From positions 62,001-126,000 of the forward strand of contig NZ_JABFAM010000005.1 of NCBI RefSeq assembly GCF_013623775.1: a stretch of DNA of 64,000 nucleotides, read 5' to 3'. Made by a program: the position numbers and the translations under genes. Of this stretch, positions 16,730 to 23,893 are shown piece by piece. The notes beneath the pieces are model-generated. The model was not told where the DNA came from and made no database searches. It was given only the letters and a program-made list of their open reading frames with translations. Every line of letters starts with the position of its first letter. Positions within the stretch are counted from its first letter, which is position 1. The DNA is from Rufibacter sp. XAAS-G3-1 (GTDB lineage Bacteria > Bacteroidota > Bacteroidia > Cytophagales > Hymenobacteraceae).

Positions 16730-18835
16730 ATGGCATTAATTAACAAGATTAGGGAGAAGTCAGGGTTTGCTATTGGCGCAATTGCTATTGGCTTGCTCAT
16801 TTTCATTGTGTTGGGAGACCTGCTAGGGCCTAATTCACGGTTGTTCGGGAACGATATGGTGGTAGGGGAGGTTGCCGGGCATGAAGTGTCTGTGCAGGAG
16901 TTTGAGGCCATGTTTGAGGAGGCCAGAAATAACTACGCCAGCCAATACGGGCGCCAGCCTTCAGAGGCAGAGACGGCTTCTCTGCGTGAGCAGACCTGGA
17001 ACCAGTTAGTGTTCAAGTATGCCTTTGAAGAAGAGTTTGAGAAAGTAGGCCTGGGCATTTCTGAAGACGAGCAGGTAGACATGGTACAAGGACGTAACGT
17101 GCACCCCGCCCTGAAACAAATGTTCACTGACCCCCAGACCGGGCAATTCAACGTAGAGCAGGTAAAACAGACGTTGCGCAACCTGGGCAGCATGCCTCCA
17201 GAGCAACAAGCCGCCTGGCGTAAATACGAGCAGGATCTGGCCACAGACCGCCTGCGTAACAAATACTACAACCTGTTCACGTTCTCTAACTACGTGACCA
17301 CCGAAGAAGCCAAGCGCTTCAACGCCGAGCAAAACACCAAGGCGAGCATCACCTCATTGTTTGTTCCTTACTTCAGCATCGCAGATTCAACGGTGAAAGT
17401 AACCGATGACCAACTGAGCGAGTACCTGAACAAAAACAAGAAGAAATTTGAAGTAGAAGAAGGCCGTTCCATCACCTACGTAACCGTGCCGGTATCTGCT
17501 TCCGGCGAAGACAGTGCAGACTACAGCAAAGAAACCGCTGAATTGGCTGCCCGTTTTGCCGCCACTGAGAACGACTCTCTGTTTGTGAAAGCAGAGTCAG
17601 ATACTCCGTTCAACCCAGCCTACGTGCCCGCCAATGAGTTGCCGGAAGAACTGAAAACCCAAACCCTGGAGCAAGGCAAACTGTATGGCCCTTTCGCCCA
17701 GAACGGAAACTTCAGCCTGTATAAGATCATGGACGTGAAAGAAGGCGGCCCCGCTTCTGTACGCGCCAGCCACATCTTAATCAAGCCAGACAACACCACC
17801 CCAGAAGCCAAAGCCGCCGCGAAAGCCAAAGCCCAGGGTATCTTAAACCAGATCAAAGGTGGGGCGAACTTTGCTCAGTTAGCGGCCCAGCACGGTACTG
17901 ACGGAACTGCCTCTATGGGCGGTGACCTGGGTTGGTTCACTGAGGGCCGGATGGTGCCAGCCTTTGAGAAAGCCGTATTTAGCGCTCCAGGGGTTGGGCT
18001 GTTGCCAAACCTGGTAGAAACCGACTACGGCTACCACATTGTGAAAATCACGGAGCCTAAAACTACCAAGACCTATCAGGTAGCACAGGTCACCCGCGCG
18101 TTAACCCCAAGCGACAATTCCCGTGAGTTCGCCTTCGGCCGGGCCGGTGCCATTGCCGCCAACAGCTCAGACCTGGAGTCTTTCAACAAAGCAGTAGCCA
18201 GTGAGAAAGGGGTGATGAAAGCCGAAGCCAAAAACATCACCGCGGCTGACCGGGCCGTGAACAACCTACAGAATGCCCGGGAACTGGTGCGTTGGGCTTT
18301 CTCTGAAGACACCAAAGAAGGTTCTGTCTCTCCGGTAATCACCATGGATGACCAATACGTAGTAGCGGTGTTAACCGGCAAACGCGAAAAAGGAACGGCC
18401 AAAGTAGAAGATGTACGGGAAGAACTAACTGCTCTGGTTCGCAATGAACTGAAAGCGGAGAAAATCAAAGACAAATTGGCTTCCCTTTCTGGCCCGTTAG
18501 ATCAGATAGCGGGTAAATACGGCCCAGATGCCATTGTTCGTCCTGCCAATGACGTGACCTTGGGTGCCGCTAACATCCCGGGTTTAGGATTTGAGCCAGT
18601 AGTGGTAGGGAAAGCATTCGGCCTGAAACCAGGGCAGCGTACCGCGCCAATTGACGGAGAAGGCGGCGTGGTGATTGTGGAACTAGCCAGCATCAGCCCT
18701 GCCACTCCGGTTGCCGATGTAGCTTCTATCAAACAACAATTGCAAGGAACCCGCGCCGGACGTGTACAAGGTGCCCTGTATGAGGCCGTACGCAAGAACG
18801 CCAAGATTGAAGATAACCGCGTTCGGTTCTTCTAA
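16730..18835 (+). CDS. Peptidyl-prolyl isomerase, PpiD/SurA-like foldase
   Basis: A 701-residue periplasmic foldase: one N-terminal membrane anchor (about 14-34, GFAIGAIAIGLLIFIVLGDL), a long SurA_N-like chaperone region (~40-330), a parvulin domain around residues 343-440 (VRASHILIKPD, GGDLGWFTEGRMVPAFEKAVF, ETDYGYHIVKI), and a C-terminal chaperone region. It helps fold outer-membrane and secreted proteins as they leave the translocon. Its place after lptC and the barrel gene supports an envelope-assembly cluster. Ends at a strong terminator. Confidence 0.92.
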   Translation: MALINKIREKSGFAIGAIAIGLLIFIVLGDLLGPNSRLFGNDMVVGEVAGHEVSVQEFEAMFEEARNNYASQYGRQPSEAETASLREQTWNQLVFKYAFEEEFEKVGLGISEDEQVDMVQGRNVHPALKQMFTDPQTGQFNVEQVKQTLRNLGSMPPEQQAAWRKYEQDLATDRLRNKYYNLFTFSNYVTTEEAKRFNAEQNTKASITSLFVPYFSIADSTVKVTDDQLSEYLNKNKKKFEVEEGRSITYVTVPVSASGEDSADYSKETAELAARFAATENDSLFVKAESDTPFNPAYVPANELPEELKTQTLEQGKLYGPFAQNGNFSLYKIMDVKEGGPASVRASHILIKPDNTTPEAKAAAKAKAQGILNQIKGGANFAQLAAQHGTDGTASMGGDLGWFTEGRMVPAFEKAVFSAPGVGLLPNLVETDYGYHIVKITEPKTTKTYQVAQVTRALTPSDNSREFAFGRAGAIAANSSDLESFNKAVASEKGVMKAEAKNITAADRAVNNLQNARELVRWAFSEDTKEGSVSPVITMDDQYVVAVLTGKREKGTAKVEDVREELTALVRNELKAEKIKDKLASLSGPLDQIAGKYGPDAIVRPANDVTLGAANIPGLGFEPVVVGKAFGLKPGQRTAPIDGEGGVVIVELASISPATPVADVASIKQQLQGTRAGRVQGALYEAVRKNAKIEDNRVRFF

Positions 18836-18859
18836 GACCAACCGTTTATAAGAAACATT

Positions 18860-18898
18860 GCAAGAGCCGCGCCACCCAGCGCGGCTCTTGCGTTTTAA
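18860..18898 (+). terminator. Rho-independent terminator after the foldase
   Basis: Perfect 13-bp stem GCAAGAGCCGCGC with its complement, 6-nt loop, then TTTT. Confidence 0.9.
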
Positions 18899-18905
18899 AG
18901 CTGTC

Positions 18906-18945
18906 CTGTTTGGCGTCTGTTTTTAGAAAAACGGGCTTAAAACAG
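18906..18945. repeat. Family A palindrome
   Basis: CTGTTTGGCGTCTGTTTTT facing AACGGGCTTAAAACAG, after the foldase terminator. Confidence 0.65.
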
Positions 18946-19001
18946 TATATTGAATACCCGTAGAATACGTTAAGGGAGAATAGCTTAGCTGGAGAATAAC
19001 C

Positions 19002-20822
19002 ATGAAGAGATTATTGTTGATGTGGGCACTGGTGGTAGGATGCCTCACAATGGTTGTGCCGCCTAGTAGGGCCCAGGGAGTTCCAGAGCAGATGGCCTTG
19101 GCCAAAGAATACCTGCGCCAAAACGAATTCGGCAAAGCCGAGGCCCTGTTCAGCAAACTAATAGAGCATGACATCCAATTTGGCTTGGTGTACCCAGATT
19201 ACCTTAAAACCCTGCTGGCCCTACGCAACTTCAAAGAGGCCGACAAACTGGTGAAGCGGGCGCAAAAGAAATATCCGGGCGTGCCCGCGTACGCCATAGA
19301 TGAAGGGCGCGTCCTGCAAGCCGCGGGCAACGCCGCCGCCGCCGAGAAGGCCTGGGCGCAGGTAGTGCAAACCACCACCCCAGAGAATGTGTATGGCGTG
19401 GCTACCGCGTTCCAGCAGGCAGATCTGTTTCCCTACGCAGAGCAGGCCTACCTGAAGGCCCGGCAACTGAGCGGAAGCGAGAAGACATTCGCGGCACAGT
19501 TGCTACAGCTGTATGCTTACCAACGCAAAACAGATCTGTTGGTAGACGAAGTATTGCGGCAGGTGAAAAGCAACAGCGTGCCGCTGATGTATGCCCAGAA
19601 CATGCTGCAAAACACCCTGCGTGACGAGGAATCCCTTGCCATGCTGGAGCAGCGGCTCATGACCGACGTGCAGGCCGAACCAGATGCCACGCCCGTACAG
19701 GAACTGCTCATCTGGACGCTGCTGCAACGCAAGGACTTCGGCCCCGCCCTGCTGCAAACCCGCGCGCTAGACCGCCGCACCCAGGGCGGAGGTGCCCGCG
19801 TACTTTCCATGGCCGACATCAGCCTTCGGAACAAAGATTACGAAACCGCCATTGAGGGCTATACCTACGTGATGCAGCAATACCGTTCCGGAGATTTGTA
19901 CCCCATCGCGCGGCAGCGCATCATTCAGGCCCGCGAAGAACAGGTGAAGAATACGTTTCCGCTGGACAAAGAGAAGATAAAGCTGCTGGCGCAGGAATAC
20001 GAAGCCCTTCTGCAGGAACTGGGCCGCAGCGACCGTACCGCCGAAGTCATCAAAGAACTGGGCGAACTGCAGGCCTTCTATTTAGAGGCGCAGCCGGAGG
20101 CCGTGAAGAACCTGCAGGAAGTCATTGCCATGCCCCGGGCAAAACCCAACGTAGTGGCCGAAGCCAAACTGATCTTAGCCGATGTGTACCTGCTACGCGG
20201 AGAACCGTGGGAAAGCACGCTGCTCTACAGCCAGGTAGAAAAAGCGCACAAAGAACAGCCGCTGGGCTATGAGGCCAAACTCCGCAACGCCCGGCTCAGC
20301 TACTACAAAGGCGATTTCGAGTTGGCCCAAAGCCACCTGGATATCCTAAAACTAGCCACCAGCCGCGAAATCGCGAATGATGCCCTGGACTTGAGTTTGC
20401 TCATCATTGACAACACGGGTATGGATACCTCTATGGCGGCACTCAAGGAATACGCCGCCATTGATTTCCTGGTGTTCCAGCACAAGTACCCCGAGGCGAT
20501 GGCCGCCTTGGACAAACTGCTCACCAAATACCCCGGCCACAGCCTCACCGACGAGATCTATTTCCAGAAGGCAGAACTGCTGCAATTGGTAGGGCAGTTT
20601 CCGGAGGCCGCCCAAAACCTGCAACTGATCATTGACAACCCCAAATACGATATCCTCTCAGATGACGCGCTTTTCCTCTTAGCCAAACTAAACGAAGAGA
20701 ACCTGAAACAACCCGAGAAAGCCCAGGAACTCTATAACCAACTCTTGGTGAAGCACCCAGGCAGCGTGTTTGTAGCCGAGGCCCGGAAACGGCTTCGGAA
20801 GTTGAGGGGAGATAAGGTCTAA
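19002..20822 (+). CDS. Secreted TPR-repeat protein
   Basis: A 606-residue exported protein with a signal peptide ending near PSRAQG (residue ~25), followed by successive TPR-like helix pairs across the whole length: EYLRQNEFGKAEALFSKLIE, EKAWAQVVQTTTPENVYGVA, GYTYVMQQYRSGDLYPIARQR, FPEAAQNLQLIIDN, KAQELYNQLLVKHPGSVFVAEA. No catalytic motif is visible. Such periplasmic TPR proteins act as scaffolds, here possibly for envelope assembly given the upstream genes. It ends at a GC-flanked palindromic repeat that could act as terminator. Confidence 0.85.
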   Translation: MKRLLLMWALVVGCLTMVVPPSRAQGVPEQMALAKEYLRQNEFGKAEALFSKLIEHDIQFGLVYPDYLKTLLALRNFKEADKLVKRAQKKYPGVPAYAIDEGRVLQAAGNAAAAEKAWAQVVQTTTPENVYGVATAFQQADLFPYAEQAYLKARQLSGSEKTFAAQLLQLYAYQRKTDLLVDEVLRQVKSNSVPLMYAQNMLQNTLRDEESLAMLEQRLMTDVQAEPDATPVQELLIWTLLQRKDFGPALLQTRALDRRTQGGGARVLSMADISLRNKDYETAIEGYTYVMQQYRSGDLYPIARQRIIQAREEQVKNTFPLDKEKIKLLAQEYEALLQELGRSDRTAEVIKELGELQAFYLEAQPEAVKNLQEVIAMPRAKPNVVAEAKLILADVYLLRGEPWESTLLYSQVEKAHKEQPLGYEAKLRNARLSYYKGDFELAQSHLDILKLATSREIANDALDLSLLIIDNTGMDTSMAALKEYAAIDFLVFQHKYPEAMAALDKLLTKYPGHSLTDEIYFQKAELLQLVGQFPEAAQNLQLIIDNPKYDILSDDALFLLAKLNEENLKQPEKAQELYNQLLVKHPGSVFVAEARKRLRKLRGDKV

Positions 20823-20830
20823 CAGCAAAG

Positions 20831-20883
20831 TCCCGGGTTGTTTTAAAGCTGATTTTCAAAAACCAGCCTGAAAACAACCCGGG
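20831..20883 (+). repeat. ~38-bp palindrome with GC clamp, possible terminator
   Basis: The usual TTGTTTT...AAAACAA palindrome here is extended outward by CCCGGG/CCCGGG, giving a long stem 8 nt after the TPR stop. Confidence 0.75.
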
Positions 20884-20965
20884 GCTTTTACCCAAAGCAG
20901 GGAGGCGGAATGCGTAACCTTCCACCACAATAAGTACGGAGACAGCATTCCGTTATCCTATTTTT

Positions 20966-21048
20966 CCTCCTGGAAGGATCTTGTGGGCAAACCAGAATAG
21001 CCTTGATGGAGCGCAATTGCCGTTCGCCACCAAGATCCTTCCAGGAGG
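20966..21048. repeat. Family C hairpin element, copy 1
   Basis: An 18-bp perfect inverted repeat CCTCCTGGAAGGATCTTG (20966-20983) and its complement (21031-21048) around a 47-nt loop. Related copies lie at 29121-29221 and 58151-58242. Confidence 0.85.
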
Positions 21049-21180
21049 ACAACAAGAAAAGTATGTCAAACTAATTGTGTCCGCGTACTTGGCAGGATTT
21101 GCCTTTTCCCCAACAACACGGTGGAGCGTACCCACTTATTTTCGGGTCATTTTTAGAAAATAGGCTGTAAGCGGTATTGG

Positions 21181-21216
21181 CGCAGACGCTCGCAGGTCTA
21201 AAGACGCTGCAAGGTC
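21181..21216 (+). repeat. Family E repeat, copy 1
   Basis: A unit beginning CAGACGCTCGCAGGTCT, followed by AAAGACGCTGCAAGGTC. Reverse copies are at 52698-52735, 52510-52549 and, partially, 53311-53340. Confidence 0.7.
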
Positions 21217-21363
21217 ATTTGAGTGGGCGGTATAGCGTGGGGAGACAGAACCCACCCCTACCCCCCCTCTGAGGAGGGGAACACGCCTTACGCCTTTGAA
21301 GGAGAAGGGAATGCGTGCAAGAGACAAGGCAGTGCCTTCTACAGGTTCTATCAGAACCTCCCC

Positions 21364-21501
21364 TGCTACTTTCCCAGTTCCAGTCTTCCCCGGGCGCGCC
21401 TCGCTTTTGGCCCTAGACAGACAAAACTAAGAGCAAAGGACTTCCCGGGCCCAGAGGGCAGTGCGAGAGGGGAAGACGGCCCCCCGCGGCCGTGAGCGCA
21501 C
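21364..21501 (+). repeat. Family F repeat, ~138 bp, copy 1
   Basis: Bounded by GTCTTCCCC and GGGGAAGAC inverted ends near 21383 and 21470, with outer conserved flanks GCTACTTYCCCAGTTCCA and CGGCCGTGAGCGC. A second copy on the other strand is at 52186-52324. No gene is supported here, although open frames cross it. Confidence 0.7.
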
Positions 21502-21635
21502 GGAGGGCAGCAATGCAACAACCAAGCGTAAGAGCCTCGCATCAGCCAGCCACCACGCCAGCGAAAGCAAGCTGCGTGCACAAAGAAAGCCACTACGCTT
21601 TTCAGGCCTGTTTTTCAGAAATCACCCCTAAAACG

Positions 21636-21851
21636 CTAGTCCCGGAAGAAGATAAACAGAATGGCCAGGAACAGGAAGAAAGACAGGTACATGAGGCTGT
21701 CTACCAAGCCATAGTCTTTGTACTTATGGTAAAACTCTTTTAATCTTTTCACGGGAGTAACGCTATATGGAAGGTTCTGTCGTTTAAAAACACCAAGGTA
21801 CCGAAACGAGTGCCCGGTTCTCTCACAGATTTCGTATTTTTGTGACCTCAT
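21636..21851 (-). CDS. Small membrane protein, divergent from recJ
   Basis: A 71-residue ORF beginning MRSQKYEICERTGHSFRYLG, with a basic middle (KRLKEFYHKYKDYGLVD) and a single C-terminal membrane span, about residues 51-69 (SLMYLSFFLFLAILFIFF). A longer in-frame extension to 22127 overlaps recJ and is not credible. I do not recognise the family, but a basic soluble head with a tail anchor is a coherent design. Only 28 nt separate its start from that of recJ, so the recJ promoter must lie within it. A palindromic repeat overlaps its 3' end. Confidence 0.65.
   Translation of the reverse strand: MRSQKYEICERTGHSFRYLGVFKRQNLPYSVTPVKRLKEFYHKYKDYGLVDSLMYLSFFLFLAILFIFFRD
21835..21842 (+). promoter_or_regulatory. 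-7 element for recJ
   Basis: TATTTTTG fits TAnnTTTG and lies 38 nt upstream of the recJ ATG, inside the divergent small gene. No good -33 TTTG is seen at the right spacing. Confidence 0.35.
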
Positions 21852-21879
21852 TTCACAGACCAAGCCGCAGCAACAACCG

Positions 21880-23586
21880 ATGCAGAAACGATGGGTAGTA
21901 AAGGACGCGCCGGACGCCGCAAAAGTACAGAAGATAGTTGATAGCCTGAACATAGGCGCCACGTTGGCGGCCATTCTCTGCCAGCGCGACATTTGCACCT
22001 TTGACGAGGCAAAAGCCTTTTTCCGTCCCTCGCTGGAAGACCTGCACGACCCATTCCTGCTCAAGGACATGGACAGAGCCGTGAACCGGTTGGTAGAAGC
22101 CTTGCGCCAACAGGAACGCATTCTCATCTACGGCGACTATGACGTGGACGGCACCACCTCGGTCGCGTTGGTGTACGGATTTCTGCAGTCGTACTTCCAG
22201 GATAGGATTGAGTACTACATCCCAGACCGCTACGCCGAAGGCTACGGCATCTCGTTCCAGGGCATTGATTGGGCTCAGGAAAATGGGTACAGTCTGATTA
22301 TCTCTCTTGACTGCGGCGTGAAATCCATTGACAAGATCGCGTATGCCAACACCAAAGGCATTGATTTCATTATCTGCGACCACCACTTACCCGACGATGA
22401 ACTGCCCCAGGCCGTGGCCGTGCTGGACGCCAAACGTGCCGATTGCCCGTACCCGTACAAAGAGCTGGCCGGTTGTGGCGTGGGCTTTAAGTTCATGCAA
22501 GCCTTTTGTCAGCACCAAGGCATTAACGAGGAACCGCTTTTTGAGCTGCTGGATCTGGTAGTCGTGAGCATTGCCGCCGACATTGTGCCCATCACGGGCG
22601 AGAACCGCATTCTGGCCTACCACGGCTTGCAGCGCCTGAACAACGGCGTGCTGCGCCCCGGCCTGCAAGCCCTCAAAGAACTGGCCGAGCTGCGCAGTGA
22701 ACTGGATATCACGCAAATCGTCTTCGGGTTTGCACCGCGCATCAACGCCGCCGGGCGTATGGGCGATGCCAAACGCTCGGTGGCCATGCTGTTGGCCAAA
22801 ACGAAGGAAGAGGCCGATGAGATGGTGAAGAAGATCAATGTCTCCAATTCAGAGCGGCGCGGCCATGACACCAGCATTACCAAAGAAGCGCTGCAGATGA
22901 TTGAGGAGGATGATTTCCTGCGCAGCGCGCGCTCTACGGTTTTGTTCAAAGAGAACTGGCACAAAGGCGTAGTGGGTATTGTGGCCTCGCGCTGCATTGA
23001 GAAATACTACCGCCCTACCATCATCCTCACCGAGTCTAACGGCAAAGCCACCGGCTCTGCCCGTTCAGTACATGGCTTTGACGTGCACCAGGCTATTGTG
23101 GCTTGCGCAGACCTGCTGGATCAATTTGGTGGGCACATGTATGCGGCCGGGCTTACCTTACCGGTAGAGAACGTGCCTGCGTTTAGGGCGCGTTTTGAGC
23201 AAATTGTGGTAAATACCATTCTGGAGGAACAGTTGGTACCCATGGTAGAAATTGACATGCCGCTGGAACTGAGCCAGATCAGGCCCAACTTCTTCAACAT
23301 CCTGAAACAGATGGAACCCTTTGGCCCGGGCAACATGGCCCCCGTGTTCATGAGCACCTGCGTGTATGACACCGGCTCGGCCCGGGTGGTAGGAGACGCC
23401 CACCTGAAACTTCGCCTCACCCAAGACGGCGAAACCTTCTTTGACGCCATCGCCTTCGGCATGGCCGAGTACTACCCGCGCATCCAGAAAGGCATTCCGT
23501 TTGATGTGTGCTATTGCGTGGAGGAGAACGTGTTCCGGGGGACTACCACGTTGCAACTGCGCATCAAAGACATCCGCTTCGCGTAG
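21880..23586 (+). CDS. recJ: Single-stranded-DNA-specific exonuclease RecJ
   Basis: 5'-3' ssDNA exonuclease that works with RecQ and RecF-pathway proteins; recF is also in this window. The 568-residue protein has the DHH phosphoesterase motifs YGDYDVDG (84-91) and CDHH (166-169), a DHHA1 domain with GSARSVHGFDVHQAI and the GGHMYAAG motif, and a C-terminal OB-like domain. The start MQKRWVVKDA matches the family. Complete length and all metal-ligand motifs suggest an active enzyme. Confidence 0.95.
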   Translation: MQKRWVVKDAPDAAKVQKIVDSLNIGATLAAILCQRDICTFDEAKAFFRPSLEDLHDPFLLKDMDRAVNRLVEALRQQERILIYGDYDVDGTTSVALVYGFLQSYFQDRIEYYIPDRYAEGYGISFQGIDWAQENGYSLIISLDCGVKSIDKIAYANTKGIDFIICDHHLPDDELPQAVAVLDAKRADCPYPYKELAGCGVGFKFMQAFCQHQGINEEPLFELLDLVVVSIAADIVPITGENRILAYHGLQRLNNGVLRPGLQALKELAELRSELDITQIVFGFAPRINAAGRMGDAKRSVAMLLAKTKEEADEMVKKINVSNSERRGHDTSITKEALQMIEEDDFLRSARSTVLFKENWHKGVVGIVASRCIEKYYRPTIILTESNGKATGSARSVHGFDVHQAIVACADLLDQFGGHMYAAGLTLPVENVPAFRARFEQIVVNTILEEQLVPMVEIDMPLELSQIRPNFFNILKQMEPFGPGNMAPVFMSTCVYDTGSARVVGDAHLKLRLTQDGETFFDAIAFGMAEYYPRIQKGIPFDVCYCVEENVFRGTTTLQLRIKDIRFA

Positions 23587-23599
23587 GAAACCCAAGCGC

Positions 23600-23638
23600 G
23601 GTTTATAGCCCGTTTTTCCAAAACAAGGCCTAAAACAG
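23600..23638. repeat. Family A palindrome
   Basis: GGTTTATAGCCCGTTTTT facing AAAACAAGGCCTAAAAC, 14 nt after the recJ stop. A second copy follows at 23757-23793. Confidence 0.7.
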
Positions 23639-23756
23639 AGATGAAGAAGGGGCCGTGCCTGGTGGTTGCCCTTTCCCTTCTGCCTGCTATGATTCCAGAA
23701 ATGTACGGACAGGTCTCGACCTGTCCAAGGTTCACCGGCAACCGTGCTTTTCCTTC

Positions 23757-23793
23757 GTTTTAAGCCTGTTTTCCGGGAATTAGCCCTAAAACC
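23757..23793. repeat. Family A palindrome
   Basis: GTTTTAAGCCTGTTTT facing ATTAGCCCTAAAAC, upstream of the S9 peptidase. Between this and the previous copy is a GGACAGGT/ACCTGTCC hairpin near 23704. Confidence 0.7.
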
Positions 23794-23893
23794 GATGCGG
23801 CCAGGATTTAGCGGAGAACAAGTTCGCATCTGTGCTTCAAATAATATAAATTAGGCTTTCCTACCATCCTTCTACCTACAACCTTCACTTAGT

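Noticed and set aside
21223-21495. 90-residue frame across family F repeat
   Set aside because: A similar peptide is encoded by the inverted second copy only because the DNA repeat is shared. No independent sign of selection on protein.
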